NCBI RefSeq assembly: GCF_025377685.1
Contig: NZ_JACEHK010000009.1
Location: 93,595 to 157,594, forward strand
From: Anaerobacillus sp. CMMVII
GTDB taxonomy: Bacteria > Bacillota > Bacilli > Bacillales > Anaerobacillaceae
Direction: 5' to 3'
Length of the DNA: 64,000 nucleotides
The notes below the pieces were generated by a model that worked only from the letters and a program-made list of their open reading frames with translations, searched no databases and was not told where the DNA came from. Every line of letters starts with the position of its first letter. Position 1 is the first letter of the stretch. The translations under genes and the position numbers were made by a program. Of the stretch, positions 45,117-53,916 are shown one piece after another.

Positions 45117-45782
45117 ATGGTTATAGAAACGATAAAATTAGCAACTTTATTTCTTTTAGTGTTTATGGTAATGAGATTTCTTGGAAAGACACTCTTGTCA
45201 CAGTGGACTGCATATGATTTAGTGACGATTATTTTTTTATCCTACTCAGCATTAGGTGCAGTAAAAATAAAAAGTTTCTTCCAAGCATTGGTCAGTATTT
45301 TCATCATTGCCGGTCTATATTTACTCCTATCTAAGGTTAGTCTTGTTCCTAGTTTTACAAAACTAATCATTGGTGAACCTACAATTTTAATTAAGCATGG
45401 GAAAATTATTAACAAAAACTTAAAGAAAATCCGTTATTCATTAGCTGAATTGTTATCAACAGTTAGAGCGTTTGGGTATCCGGATATCCAAGCAATTGAA
45501 TATGCAATATTAGAGCCCAATGGCAAAATCAGTGTTATTCCCATGCCGAATTTAGTACCATTAACACCTAAGCACATGAATCTTGAAGTTGAGTATCAAG
45601 GCTTACCTATAACAGTAATTGCCCAAGGACGTATTCAAATTGAAAATCTAAAACTCATCGAGAAAACCGAGGCGTGGTTACGAAATGAATTGAAAAATAA
45701 AGGTTATGAGCAGATCGAAACTATTTTCTATGCGTACACAAAAGACAATTCAGATACAGTCACTGTTTTCCCTTATAAATAA
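45117..45782 (+). CDS. YetF/DUF421 family membrane protein
   Basis: The 221-aa product has three N-terminal transmembrane helices (residues 5-22, 32-50, 57-75) and a cytosolic part with two DUF421/YetF-type folds. Motifs are MRFLGKTLLSQWTAYDLVTIIFLS, IGEPTILIKHGKIINKNLKKIRYSLAELLSTVRAFGYPDIQAIEYAILEPNGKISVI. YetF-like proteins are common in spore formers (relatives of SpoVAE-type domains), and their function is not settled. A weak SD (GAGGG) precedes ATG 45117. A palindrome repeat follows 9 nt after the stop. Confidence 0.85.
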   Translation: MVIETIKLATLFLLVFMVMRFLGKTLLSQWTAYDLVTIIFLSYSALGAVKIKSFFQALVSIFIIAGLYLLLSKVSLVPSFTKLIIGEPTILIKHGKIINKNLKKIRYSLAELLSTVRAFGYPDIQAIEYAILEPNGKISVIPMPNLVPLTPKHMNLEVEYQGLPITVIAQGRIQIENLKLIEKTEAWLRNELKNKGYEQIETIFYAYTKDNSDTVTVFPYK

Positions 45783-45791
45783 CTAAAAAAT

Positions 45792-45843
45792 GGGGTCTGA
45801 CCCCCGCTGTGGTAACGCTTCACCGCAGTGGGGGTCAGACCCC
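45792..45843. repeat. 52-bp palindrome family, locus 9 (complete, divergent core)
   Basis: GGGGTCTGACCCCCGCTG, core TGGTAACGCTTCACCG, CAGTGGGGGTCAGACCCC. The HindIII-like AAGCTT core is changed to AACGCTT, but the neck pairs GGT/ACC are kept. It lies between convergent genes, 9 nt after the YetF stop and 13 nt from the dbpA stop. Confidence 0.95.
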
Positions 45844-45855
45844 TTTCTATCTAAA

Positions 45856-47301
45856 TTATTTTATTGCTTCGCTTACTTTTAGTTTCTTGCCTTTGATCGT
45901 TGTGTTTTCCATTGCTTGTAAGACTACAGAGCCTTTTCCGTTTAATATATCAACATAGGTTAAATTATCTTGGATGGTAATGATCCCAATATCGTCCGCA
46001 GTGACTCCAGGAATTTTCGCAATTGTTCCGACGAAATCAACTGCGCGAAATTTCTTCTTTTTACCACCACTGAAGTGTAGTTTCATAATATCTTGATTGA
46101 TTCGTGCTGTTTTATTGTTTCGAACCACACGGCGTCCACTAAGTTTTTCTTCAAATGCAGCTTGCGCTCTAGCAACTTCATGATGTTTGGGAACTTCCAT
46201 TTTTGGTATCTCAAAACCAATGTACCGTTCAATCGCTCTAAGAAACTTTCCTTCATACTCAGTTGCAAGTGTAATTGCTTTACCTTTTTTACCGGCACGA
46301 CCTGTTCTTCCTGTCCGATGAACATAGCTCTCTTTTTCCATTGGTACGTCATAGTTAATAATTAGCGTGACATTATCAACATCAATTCCTCTGGCGGCAA
46401 CATCTGTTGCAATAAGGTAACGGAAATTACCCATTTTAAAGCCATCCATAACAGCAAAACGATCCTCTTGTTCTAATCCACCATGGAGTCTTTCACAGGA
46501 ATAATTAGCCTGTTCTAGTTCATCATACACTGACTCGACATGCTCTTTCGTTCCACAGAAGATGATACAACTGTCAGGATTTTCAACAACAGTCACACTT
46601 TTTAAAATAGCAAGCTTTGCTTCTTCAGTTACTTCGATTACTGCATGTTCAGTGGCATCAGTTGTCATTCCACTTCCAGCAACTTCGACATTCACAGGAT
46701 CCTTCATATATTTTTGGCAGAGCGTTTCGACCTTCGTAGGAATCGTAGCCGAGAAAACCATCGTTACTCTATCCGAAGGAAGTTGTTTAATAATAGTTTC
46801 AACCTTACTTATAAACCCCATATTGAGCATTTCATCTGCTTCATCGATAATCAAATACTTGATTTCGTCTAAAACTAGAGTTTCTCTTTCAATATGGTCA
46901 AGCACTCGACCTGGTGTCCCAACGACGACATGAGTTTTTTGAGTCAATTCTTCCTTTTGTTTCGCAAACGGTTCTTTCCCATAAAGCGCCAAAGCTTTAA
47001 TTCGTTTAAACCTTCCTATATTCGTAACATCTTCTCGAACTTGGACAGCAAGTTCACGAGTTGGTGTGAGAATTAACACTTGCGGTTTTCTTTCATCCCA
47101 CTCAATCATTTCACAAATTGGAATACTATAAGCTGCAGTCTTACCGCTGCCTGTTTGTGATTTTACGACAAGATCTTGGTGTTCCATAGTTCTAGGTATT
47201 ACTTCACTTTGAACCTCTGTAGGAGTTTCATATTTTAAAACGGCTAGCGCTCTTCTAATTTCAGCACTTAAATTATAATCATCAAAATTTCTCTCACTCA
47301 T
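45856..47301 (-). CDS. dbpA: DEAD-box RNA helicase DbpA (YxiN-like)
   Basis: The 481-aa product has the helicase motifs in order: [11 protein letters not shown] (Q motif), [66 protein letters not shown] and [13 protein letters not shown]. From about residue 400 a C-terminal RNA-binding domain ([45 protein letters not shown]) is the DbpA/YxiN type. That domain targets hairpin 92 of 23S rRNA, so the role is large ribosomal subunit assembly. Confidence 0.95.
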   Translation of the reverse strand: MSERNFDDYNLSAEIRRALAVLKYETPTEVQSEVIPRTMEHQDLVVKSQTGSGKTAAYSIPICEMIEWDERKPQVLILTPTRELAVQVREDVTNIGRFKRIKALALYGKEPFAKQKEELTQKTHVVVGTPGRVLDHIERETLVLDEIKYLIIDEADEMLNMGFISKVETIIKQLPSDRVTMVFSATIPTKVETLCQKYMKDPVNVEVAGSGMTTDATEHAVIEVTEEAKLAILKSVTVVENPDSCIIFCGTKEHVESVYDELEQANYSCERLHGGLEQEDRFAVMDGFKMGNFRYLIATDVAARGIDVDNVTLIINYDVPMEKESYVHRTGRTGRAGKKGKAITLATEYEGKFLRAIERYIGFEIPKMEVPKHHEVARAQAAFEEKLSGRRVVRNNKTARINQDIMKLHFSGGKKKKFRAVDFVGTIAKIPGVTADDIGIITIQDNLTYVDILNGKGSVVLQAMENTTIKGKKLKVSEAIK

Positions 47302-47424
47302 TTATTAACCTCATTTATTGTGTATTATCCGACTTATGTATAGGATTCTCACCAATAAGTATCTTATTCAAAATCTGACTTTAGTCATTATATACTAAAT
47401 TATCCCTAGGAAGTTATAGTTAAG

Positions 47425-47451
47425 AAAAAAAGCCAGCATATGCTGGCCTTT
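47425..47451 (-). terminator. Rho-independent terminator
   Basis: On the minus strand GGCCAGCATATGCTGGC is followed by TTTTTTT, 11 nt after the stop of the 56-aa gene. Confidence 0.9.
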
Positions 47452-47461
47452 AATAGACATA

Positions 47462-47632
47462 TTAGATGTACTGTTTCGTATTTTTTCCCTTATCACCTCT
47501 ATCCCCACTTTGAATGATCGTAAGTTTATCAAGATGGCCAATATTTGTAATTTTAATATTTGAAAAGCTTAAAAACCCAATCCCAACACCAATAAGTAAG
47601 CCTATTCCAATATAAAAATTTTTATCTTTCAA
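47462..47632 (-). CDS. Small single-pass membrane protein, 56 aa
   Basis: A TTG start at 47632 has GGGAGG at 8-nt spacing. The product has one glycine-rich hydrophobic helix (FYIGIGLLIGVGIGFLSF, residues 6-23) and a polar tail (GDRGDKGKNTKQYI). It is just below usual gene-calling length. Its own terminator follows. The upstream gene is the MOSC protein on the same strand, only 34 nt away, so they may be co-transcribed. Confidence 0.7.
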   Translation of the reverse strand: MKDKNFYIGIGLLIGVGIGFLSFSNIKITNIGHLDKLTIIQSGDRGDKGKNTKQYI

Positions 47633-47665
47633 TGTTTGAACCTCCCATCTTTTATGTAATGCATT

Positions 47666-48295
47666 CTACCTTTTCATCAATGTCTGACGCCAACTTGCTG
47701 ATAGAGCTTCAACTTCTAACAGCTTTTTAATGCCTTCGTTATTACGGTTATCGTGATACATCATTTGATTGGCAAATTCTATAGAAATTCCTTGGCTACT
47801 TTTTTCAACGAGAGTAATCTTAGAACTTACATCAATAACCCCCTCTTTTATGACTCGAAAATAAAAGCCTGTATAGCCTGAGTTTTGGACCAAAGCAACC
47901 ATTTCCGGTACGTTATACCTCGCAGCAAGCTTATAACATGGTTGCCTTGGCTGGCTTACTTGAACTACTGCCTCTCCAATTTGAAAAAGATCACCTATGC
48001 AAACATCAATTTCAGTCATCCCAGTTACGGTTACATTTTCACCAAATGCTCCATAATCAAGTTTTCTCGATAAAATTTTTTCCCAATACTGATAATGCTC
48101 CATTGAATAAACACATACTGCTTTATCTGAACCACCATGATGAACTAGGTCTGCCTGCTCATCACCCTCAAAACCAAGTTCCCCTAATTTTAACGGCTCA
48201 TTTACTATTGTCTTACAAATACTTGAGATGATTTTTTTACCATTATGGACAATTGTCTGTGATTTTCCGATATTGATTGAATTTATTTTTAACAT
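47666..48295 (-). CDS. MOSC domain protein (YiiM-like)
   Basis: The 209-aa product matches YiiM-type MOSC proteins: GFEGDEQADLVHHGGSDKAVCVYSMEHYQYW, YGAFGENVTVTGMTE, IGEAVVQVSQPRQPCYKLAARYN with the conserved Cys, and NSGYTGFYFRVIKEG. A 3-alpha helix tail (NEGIKKLLEVEALSASWRQTLMKR) follows. These bind molybdenum cofactor and take part in Mo/sulfur or N-hydroxyl compound reduction. GAAAGGAC precedes ATG 48295. Confidence 0.9.
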   Translation of the reverse strand: MLKINSINIGKSQTIVHNGKKIISSICKTIVNEPLKLGELGFEGDEQADLVHHGGSDKAVCVYSMEHYQYWEKILSRKLDYGAFGENVTVTGMTEIDVCIGDLFQIGEAVVQVSQPRQPCYKLAARYNVPEMVALVQNSGYTGFYFRVIKEGVIDVSSKITLVEKSSQGISIEFANQMMYHDNRNNEGIKKLLEVEALSASWRQTLMKR

Positions 48296-48328
48296 AAAAT
48301 AGTCCTTTCTCTGTTGTTAAAGTTGAGC

Positions 48329-49300
48329 TCACCTGCCGCTACTAATCGAATCTATTTTCTGTAATAACTCCATAGAGAACTTACGATTACTTACAGCAAT
48401 TGCATCTGTCACATGATGTAGTTTAGTTGCACCGATAATCGCTGAGGTTACAGATGGCTGATTTAATACCCAGGCCAATGCAAATTGAGAGAGTGAAAGT
48501 TCCGATTGTTTAGCTAATTCTTTGTATTGTTCGACCCGTTGGAAATTTCGCTCTGTAAAATATCTGAAGATCCTTCTTTCATTCAAAGCGGCACGACTTT
48601 CTGGTGGAGCATCATTTGGCCCTTTGTATTTACCAGATAACATCCCTCTTGCCATCGGACTATAAACGATCGTACCTACACCGTCAGACTGACAAAACGG
48701 AAGTAACTCAGTTTCAATCTCCCTAGATAATAAGTTATATTGTGGTTGGACAGAGATGAATTTTTCAAGATTGATCCGTTCACTAATACCATGTGCCTTG
48801 GCAATTTGCCATGCTGCATAGTTAGAACAGCCAAGATAGCGAACCTTTCCTTGTCGGACTAAATCATCTAAAGCCCGCAATGTTTCTTCTAGAGAAGTAT
48901 TAGGGTCAAATAGATGTACCTGGTAAAGGTCAATATAGTCGGTTTGGAGACGTTGTAATGACTTTTCAACCTCACTCATAATATGTCCCCTAGAAAGTCC
49001 TGATTTATTGACTCCAAGTCCCATTCCTAGACCTACTTTTGTTGCTAAAATAACGTCTTTCCGACGCCCTTTTAGAGCACGTCCAAGAATCTCTTCAGCT
49101 TCGCCGTTCCCGTATTCAGGTGTTTCATCTTGACTTTTTCCGTAGTAATTAGCTGTATCAATGAAATTTACCCCGTTTTCTAGCGCTACATTCAAAATAT
49201 AAGTTGAAGCTTCCTCGTCTATCCATCTACCGAATGACATTGTTCCTAAACAAACATTTGAAACTTGCAAACCGGTTTTGCCTAATCGATTATATTGCAT
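48329..49300 (-). CDS. Aldo/keto reductase
   Basis: The 323-aa product has the AKR motifs NRLGKTGLQVSNVCLGTMSFG, GVNFIDTANYYGKSQDE, ATKVGLGMG, YQVHLFDPNTSLEETLRALDDL, VYSPMARGMLSGKY and SAIIGATKLHHVTDAIAV. It lacks the SpecificKCAB features of the AKR at 43836. Substrate unknown. GAGGTGAT precedes ATG 49300. It is separated from the MOSC gene by 33 nt on the same strand, so co-expression is likely. Confidence 0.9.
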   Translation of the reverse strand: MQYNRLGKTGLQVSNVCLGTMSFGRWIDEEASTYILNVALENGVNFIDTANYYGKSQDETPEYGNGEAEEILGRALKGRRKDVILATKVGLGMGLGVNKSGLSRGHIMSEVEKSLQRLQTDYIDLYQVHLFDPNTSLEETLRALDDLVRQGKVRYLGCSNYAAWQIAKAHGISERINLEKFISVQPQYNLLSREIETELLPFCQSDGVGTIVYSPMARGMLSGKYKGPNDAPPESRAALNERRIFRYFTERNFQRVEQYKELAKQSELSLSQFALAWVLNQPSVTSAIIGATKLHHVTDAIAVSNRKFSMELLQKIDSISSGR

Positions 49301-49468
49301 ATGATCACCTCAGTTAAAAATTTGTGAAACATCCAGTTACTGAGATTTATTCTATACTTCAGTTGATTAGTCCTGCGAAATAGTTAAAAAAGAACGGTCG
49401 TTCAAACCCATATTTTTGATATGGTTTGAATCAAGTCATCAATTTCTTATATTGTCCTTGAATACTAA

Positions 49469-49507
49469 AAAACTGGAGGTTACGGTTGGTTTCCGCTACC
49501 TCCAGTT
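49469..49507. terminator. Terminator of yeiH
   Basis: AAACTGGAGGTAGCGG and CCGTAACCTCCAGTTT form a stem on the minus strand and are followed by TTTTAG, 4 nt after the YeiH stop. Confidence 0.88.
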
Positions 49508-49510
49508 TGA

Positions 49511-50650
49511 TTAATAAGTGATGAAACCACCCATGATATACACCATTACAATACTAATAATTGTAACTGTAACAGATGCCACCATTCCAATAAAAAATGG
49601 TTTGGCGCCTAAATTTTTGAACATCCGTAGGTTTGTTGATAAACCTACGGCAGCCATCGCGATTCCGAGCAAATATTCAGACCCTAATGTATTTAATGAC
49701 CGCCAAAATGTTTGCCACTGATCTGGGTTTAATATCCCAAATGCCATTTGGTTTTCTTCAATTCCAGTTTCTCCAATTGTTCTAAATCCTGCCATTAACT
49801 GAAAACCGATGACGAACAAAGGAATTAACTGATACCACTTTTTGACTACTTGCCCCTTTGTTGAGTCCCCATTTGAATGCTTTAAGTAATAATAAGACAT
49901 AATCGGCACAACAGCGATAAGTAGTGTATTTCTAGTTAATTTTGCAATCGTCGCAACTTCGACCACGTCACTTGACTGAAACATTTGGTCGTAAATTAGT
50001 GCCGCTCCAGCCACCTGGGCAGTCTCATGAATGGCTGTACCTAAGAAAAGGCCAGCACGAACTGGATCATTAGCAAATAAAAGCTGTGCTAAATAAGGAT
50101 AGGAAAACATCGCTATAATCCCAAAAATAGTAATATTGCCAACTGCATAGGCTATTTCCTCTTGTGTTGCCTTAATCCCTGGGGCTGTACCAACAATTGC
50201 CGTTACACCACAAATTCCCGTACCTACAGCTGTTAGCGTTCCAAGTCGATGAGATTGTTGCATTTTATTTGTAATCCATATCGTGACCACTAATCCTGTT
50301 GTAACACATATAAGAATAATCGGGATTCCCCACGCCCCTAGCTTAATAACATCTAAAAAGCTTAACCTAATACCTAAAAGAATAATTCCAGCTTTAAGAA
50401 TAATTTTTACTGAGAAGTTGACCCCTTCTTGGAAAGTAGGATGTAATCCTAGCAAATTCCGAATAAGTAAACCTAATACGATCGCAGTAAAAATGGATGA
50501 TATAGGACTTTTCCCTTCTTCCAAAATCCCTTGCAATCGATTGACAAACCCACCCAGCCAATCACTCAGCTGTATCGCAATCAGTAATACTAGTAAGCAA
50601 AGTATAATTCCCGGCAGGAAACGTATACTTTTTCGCGCCAATTCATTCAT
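49511..50650 (-). CDS. Putative sulfate exporter family protein (YeiH, UPF0324)
   Basis: The 379-aa product has about ten transmembrane helices. The family landmarks are FTAIVLGLLIRNLLG, GIILLGIRLSFLDVIKLG, GTGICGVTAIVGTAPGIKATQEEIAYAVGNITIFG, HETAQVAGAALI and LGSEYLLGIAMAAVGLSTNLRMFKNLGAKPFFIG. YeiH/PSE proteins are thought to export sulfate or related anions. The LysR regulator often next to it is absent. A half palindrome repeat is 30 nt before the start. AGAGAGAAG precedes ATG. Confidence 0.92.
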   Translation of the reverse strand: MNELARKSIRFLPGIILCLLVLLIAIQLSDWLGGFVNRLQGILEEGKSPISSIFTAIVLGLLIRNLLGLHPTFQEGVNFSVKIILKAGIILLGIRLSFLDVIKLGAWGIPIILICVTTGLVVTIWITNKMQQSHRLGTLTAVGTGICGVTAIVGTAPGIKATQEEIAYAVGNITIFGIIAMFSYPYLAQLLFANDPVRAGLFLGTAIHETAQVAGAALIYDQMFQSSDVVEVATIAKLTRNTLLIAVVPIMSYYYLKHSNGDSTKGQVVKKWYQLIPLFVIGFQLMAGFRTIGETGIEENQMAFGILNPDQWQTFWRSLNTLGSEYLLGIAMAAVGLSTNLRMFKNLGAKPFFIGMVASVTVTIISIVMVYIMGGFITY

Positions 50651-50680
50651 TTCTTCTCTCTCCTATTTCTTGTTGTTTTT

Positions 50681-50718
50681 GGGGTCTGACCCCCACTGCA
50701 TTAAAGCTTTAAAGCATT
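50681..50718. repeat. 52-bp palindrome family, locus 10 (half unit)
   Basis: GGGGTCTGACCCCCACTGC then ATTAAAGCTTTAAAGCAT; the right arm is absent. It lies between divergent yeiH and DUF438 genes. Confidence 0.9.
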
Positions 50719-50828
50719 GTTTTTTCTTTATCTAGCTGCTTCCTCATCTATATTTACCGCCTTCTTAATGAACTTGAACTTTCTATGGAACCTCACCCCT
50801 ATAGGCCCACATAAAGAATACTCTTTAG

Positions 50829-50869
50829 TGATTTATGTCACCGCCAACTAATAAATCCCATGCTACTAT
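50829..50869 (+). promoter_or_regulatory. Crp/Fnr-type site and -10 box before the DUF438 gene
   Basis: GTGATTTATGTCAC contains TGA-N6-TCA at 50829-50840. TACTAT at 50864-50869 is a good -10 hexamer. The dyad centre lies 29.5 bp before the hexamer, which puts it near -41.5. This is the class II activation geometry of Crp/Fnr proteins. The same spacing recurs at two other genes nearby. Confidence 0.65.
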
Positions 50870-50993
50870 TTACTTGAGAATAAAAATCATTTGCGAAAGA
50901 GTAATCAAGGCAAACTCGAAAGCTTCATAATTATTATATTTTACTATATTTCATTACTAGAAATAGATCAAATTTTATTAAGGAGTGGAAAGC

Positions 50994-52226
50994 ATGAGTG
51001 AAATGATTAATAATCGCGAAATTCAAGGATTAGACAAGTCTGAACGTCAGCAACTTTTAAAGGAAATTATTAAGGAGTTACATGATGGGAAAAGTGTTGA
51101 TGAAGTAAAAAGTCGTTTTCAACAAGCGATCGATAAGGTTACTGTAAGCGATATTTCCCAAATGGAGCAGGCTCTTATGATAGAAGAAGGAATATCAGTT
51201 GAAGAGGTTCAACGATTATGTTCAGTTCATACCGAAGTTTTTAAGGGATCGATTGAAGATATTCACGAAGGCGTAGCTTTGGGCACTCCACCTGGCCATC
51301 CGGTTCACACATTTTTTAAGGAAAATCAACAAATTGATCAATTTGTTAATTTCACGCTTAGTCTTCATAAAGAGCAATTCCAACGTGAACAAACTGACGA
51401 AGCAAAAGCAAAGTTAATCAACGATTTAACGAAATTATTAGAAATTGATAATCATTATAGTCGTAAGGAAAATTTACTCTTCCCTTACTTAGAAAGAGTT
51501 GGCATATTCGGCCCAACCAAGGTAATGTGGGGCGTTGATGATAAAATACGTGCAGCAATTAAGGAAGCACGTGCTCAACTTACTGATGGTAGTTGGAACT
51601 TACTTGATATGACCTCAAAATTAGATTTTATTATTGAAGAAGTTTCTCAAATGATTTATAAAGAGGAAAACATTCTTTTACCAATGTCCATGGAAAAACT
51701 TACAGAAGATGAATGGTTAAAAATCGAACGTGAAGGTGATGTGATTGGTTACACGTTCATCGATCGACCAAACCCTTGGCAACCTGAACGAAAAAACCTA
51801 CTTGACAAAGGCTATATGAAAGAAGGGGTCATTCAATTAGAAACAGGTATTTTATCTTTAGCTCAATTAGAATTAATGATGAATCACCTGCCTGTAGATA
51901 TTACGTATATTGATGAAAATGATGTTGTTCGTTACTTTACACATGGGAAAGAGCGTATTTTCCATCGTACAAAATCAATTATCGGGCGTACAGTTCAAAA
52001 TTGTCACCCACCACAAAGCTCGCATATCGTTAACGCATTACTTGACGATTTTAAATCAGGTAAAAAAGATATGGAAGATTTTTGGATTAAGTTCCGTGAC
52101 AAATACGTATTAATTCGCTATTTTGCTGTCCGTGATCAAGAAGGTACGTACAAAGGAACAGTTGAATTCACGCAAAATATTCAATCAATCCAAGAAATTT
52201 CTGGCGAAAAACGCTTAATGTCTTAA
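50994..52226 (+). CDS. DUF438 / hemerythrin / PAS domain protein
   Basis: The 410-aa product starts at ATG 50994 (AAGGAG, 8 nt). An N-terminal DUF438 domain (about residues 5-75; GLDKSERQQLLKEIIKELHDGKSVDEVKSRFQQ) is followed by LCSVHTEVFKGSIEDIHEG and a hemerythrin-like helix bundle with metal-type His/Glu residues (HPVHTFFKENQQIDQF, EIDNHYSRKENLLFPYLE, EEVSQMIYKEENILLPM). The C-terminal PAS domain runs from about 300 (LPVDITYIDENDVVRYFTHGKERIFHRTKSIIGRTVQNCHPPQS). Such proteins are linked to anaerobic or nitric oxide sensing. The promoter carries a Crp/Fnr-type site. Confidence 0.9.
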   Translation: MSEMINNREIQGLDKSERQQLLKEIIKELHDGKSVDEVKSRFQQAIDKVTVSDISQMEQALMIEEGISVEEVQRLCSVHTEVFKGSIEDIHEGVALGTPPGHPVHTFFKENQQIDQFVNFTLSLHKEQFQREQTDEAKAKLINDLTKLLEIDNHYSRKENLLFPYLERVGIFGPTKVMWGVDDKIRAAIKEARAQLTDGSWNLLDMTSKLDFIIEEVSQMIYKEENILLPMSMEKLTEDEWLKIEREGDVIGYTFIDRPNPWQPERKNLLDKGYMKEGVIQLETGILSLAQLELMMNHLPVDITYIDENDVVRYFTHGKERIFHRTKSIIGRTVQNCHPPQSSHIVNALLDDFKSGKKDMEDFWIKFRDKYVLIRYFAVRDQEGTYKGTVEFTQNIQSIQEISGEKRLMS

Positions 52227-52237
52227 GATTTATTTTG

Positions 52238-52265
52238 AAGTAACCGTCACAGTAGACGGTTACTT
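52238..52265 (+). terminator. Rho-independent terminator
   Basis: AAGTAACCGTC-ACAGTA-GACGGTTACTT followed by TTCTTGTTTTT, 12 nt after the DUF438 gene. Confidence 0.9.
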
Positions 52266-52408
52266 TTCTTGTTTTTGAAAAATATTTACCAGCATGAAAC
52301 TGAACGAAAACATTTATACTATACTTGTTTGAGTTAATCAAACGTTATTACTCCGTACGAAAGCTAGGTACTAAGTTTAAAATACATCATTTAAGGAGAT
52401 GTTGTTTT

Positions 52409-52585
52409 ATGTTTAAAATGGGTCGAAAAAAAAATAATATGAATACTCCACTAATGATGACCATCGTTGGTTTAGGTGTAGGTGCTGCTGCGTATATGAT
52501 GCGTGGACGTACAAACACTGATAACCAAGCCACGGATAGTATGATGGATGCTGCTCAAAAAGCAATGAACCAACTTAGAGATTAG
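52409..52585 (+). CDS. Small YrzQ/DUF3918-like membrane protein, 58 aa
   Basis: ATG 52409 follows AAGGAGAT. The product has a basic N terminus (MFKMGRKKNN), one hydrophobic helix (MMTIVGLGVGAAAYMM, residues 18-33) and a polar helix (DNQATDSMMDAAQKAMNQLRD). This matches YrzQ-type DUF3918 proteins of Bacillus, whose role is unknown. It has its own terminator. Confidence 0.75.
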   Translation: MFKMGRKKNNMNTPLMMTIVGLGVGAAAYMMRGRTNTDNQATDSMMDAAQKAMNQLRD

Positions 52586-52607
52586 TTAAGGTATCGGAGA
52601 ACTATTA

Positions 52608-52638
52608 GAGGGCTGTCTATTCGACGCCCTCTTTTAAA
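52608..52638 (+). terminator. Rho-independent terminator
   Basis: GAGGGC and GCCCTC pair around a 12-nt interior and are followed by TTTT, 23 nt after the YrzQ-like gene. Confidence 0.85.
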
Positions 52639-52682
52639 GGTTTCTCAGCAATCAACCCTATACTCTGTAAGAAAGTAATAAA

Positions 52683-52734
52683 GGGGTCTGACCCCCAGTG
52701 CGTTAAAGCTTTAACGCGCCGGGGGTCAGACCCC
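52683..52734. repeat. 52-bp palindrome family, locus 11 (complete)
   Basis: GGGGTCTGACCCCCAGTGCGTTAAAGCTTTAACGC in outline, then GCCGGGGGTCAGACCCC. The core GCGTTAAAGCTTTAACGC is a perfect 18-bp palindrome here. It lies between two co-directional genes. Confidence 0.95.
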
Positions 52735-52771
52735 TTTATTCCACCGTTATTCAACTAAATTTTCCTAGTCA

Positions 52772-52812
52772 TGACTTATGTCACTTCGTCTTTTTCCTAT
52801 TTGAGATATAGT
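52772..52812 (+). promoter_or_regulatory. Crp/Fnr-type site and -10 box before the crp/fnr-like gene
   Basis: TGACTTATGTCA at 52772-52783 and TATAGT at 52807-52812. The dyad centre is 29.5 bp before the hexamer, as at 50829. This suggests autoactivation of the regulator. Confidence 0.62.
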
Positions 52813-52846
52813 TAAAGAAATTATTGGTTTAGGACGGGATGAAAAC

Positions 52847-53545
52847 ATGGGCTGTACTCAAAACTGTAATCTTAATCAAACGTGCTTACGTCTGGTGCCT
52901 ATCTTTGAAGGTATTAGTAGTGATGACGTAACCACTCTGCAGGCTGTTACGAAAAGTCAAAGTTATAAGAAAGGTGATATTATTTTTAGGGAGGGCGAGC
53001 GTTCTGAATCGCTTTTTATTATTCAAAAGGGGTTAATTAAGTTATCGAAGGTTTCTGTAGACGGGAAAGAACAAATTATCCGTTTACTTTTTCAAGGAGA
53101 TTTTTTCGGCCAGTTTGCACTACTACAAAACGAAAGTCATTATGCAAATGCAGAAGTGCTTGAAGAAACAATTGTTTGTACGATTGCAAAAAAAACGTTT
53201 CTTAGTACTTTAGAAAAAAGTCCAAGTATGGCACTACGTTTCATCAATGACTTAAATAATCGCTTATATCATGCTGATGAGTGGATGAGTTTACTTAGTT
53301 TAATGGATGTTGAACAGCGTTTAGCACGTATCCTATTGCTATTCTTAAATAAGTTAGAAAATACAAACGGCTATTTTACTCTGCCAATTTCGAAGCGTGA
53401 CTTAGCCTCCCTAATAGGAACGACACCTGAAACTCTCAGCCGTAAATTAGTATTTTTTGTTACTCAAGATATCATACAACTAAAGCATCGGCGAGAAATT
53501 CAGGTAGTCGATTACAATAAGCTAACATTCATTGCTGGTTTATGA
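52847..53545 (+). CDS. Crp/Fnr family transcriptional regulator with N-terminal cysteines
   Basis: The 232-aa product has a cNMP-type beta barrel (residues 18-130; YKKGDIIFREGERSESLFIIQKGLIKLSKVSVDGKEQIIRLLFQGDFFGQFALL). The long dimer helix and a winged helix (LPISKRDLASLIGTTPETLSRKLVFF) follow. The N terminus MGCTQNCNLNQTC holds three cysteines (3, 7 and 13) that could bind an Fe-S cluster or sense redox, as in Fnr. It is framed by genes whose promoters carry TGA-N6-TCA dyads. Its stop overlaps the end of the convergent DUF2249-like gene. Confidence 0.92.
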   Translation: MGCTQNCNLNQTCLRLVPIFEGISSDDVTTLQAVTKSQSYKKGDIIFREGERSESLFIIQKGLIKLSKVSVDGKEQIIRLLFQGDFFGQFALLQNESHYANAEVLEETIVCTIAKKTFLSTLEKSPSMALRFINDLNNRLYHADEWMSLLSLMDVEQRLARILLLFLNKLENTNGYFTLPISKRDLASLIGTTPETLSRKLVFFVTQDIIQLKHRREIQVVDYNKLTFIAGL

Positions 53546-53794
53546 TTCATATATTTTTACGGCCATTAGTCTAAAATGTTCTGGTGCTAACTCACTGATG
53601 ATCGCTGTCATCCCAAGTGACGTTAGTGCCGTTACTAAAGGCTCTGCCCGAAAAGGTAAATGAACTTCAAATATTGTTCCAACTGGAGCCTTTTTAATAT
53701 AGTCCAAAATTTCATTTCGAGGGTGTTCACCATTTTTTATTTTTTCCCGGAAATCAATAATTGCTTTGTTATCTTCTAATTTTACCTTTAGAAT
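53540..53794 (-). CDS. DUF2249-like protein, 84 aa, with unusual start
   Basis: The frame from 53794 reads LKVKLEDNKAIIDFREKIKNGEHPRNEILDYIKKAPVGTIFEVHLPFRAEPLVTALTSLGMTAIISELAPEHFRLMAVKIYES in pieces, a pattern like the DUF2249 fold (DFRE..., GTxFEVHxPFxxEPL, LG). These small proteins usually accompany hemerythrin or anaerobic-respiration genes. There is no ATG, GTG or TTG in frame near the strong AGGTGG site; an ATT codon at 9-nt spacing is the best start, or a point change has removed the start. Its stop lies inside the last codons region of the convergent Crp/Fnr gene. Confidence 0.55.
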   Translation of the reverse strand: MLKVKLEDNKAIIDFREKIKNGEHPRNEILDYIKKAPVGTIFEVHLPFRAEPLVTALTSLGMTAIISELAPEHFRLMAVKIYES

Positions 53795-53916
53795 TTTCTT
53801 GCACCACCTAGTTTGTTTTTAAAGTACTTCTGCGGAAACTACCTCCGAGACCTTCTTGTTTTCCTACCTATTTTAAAAGCAACAATCTTTGAGAAGTCCG
53901 CCTATTCAGAAATCTA

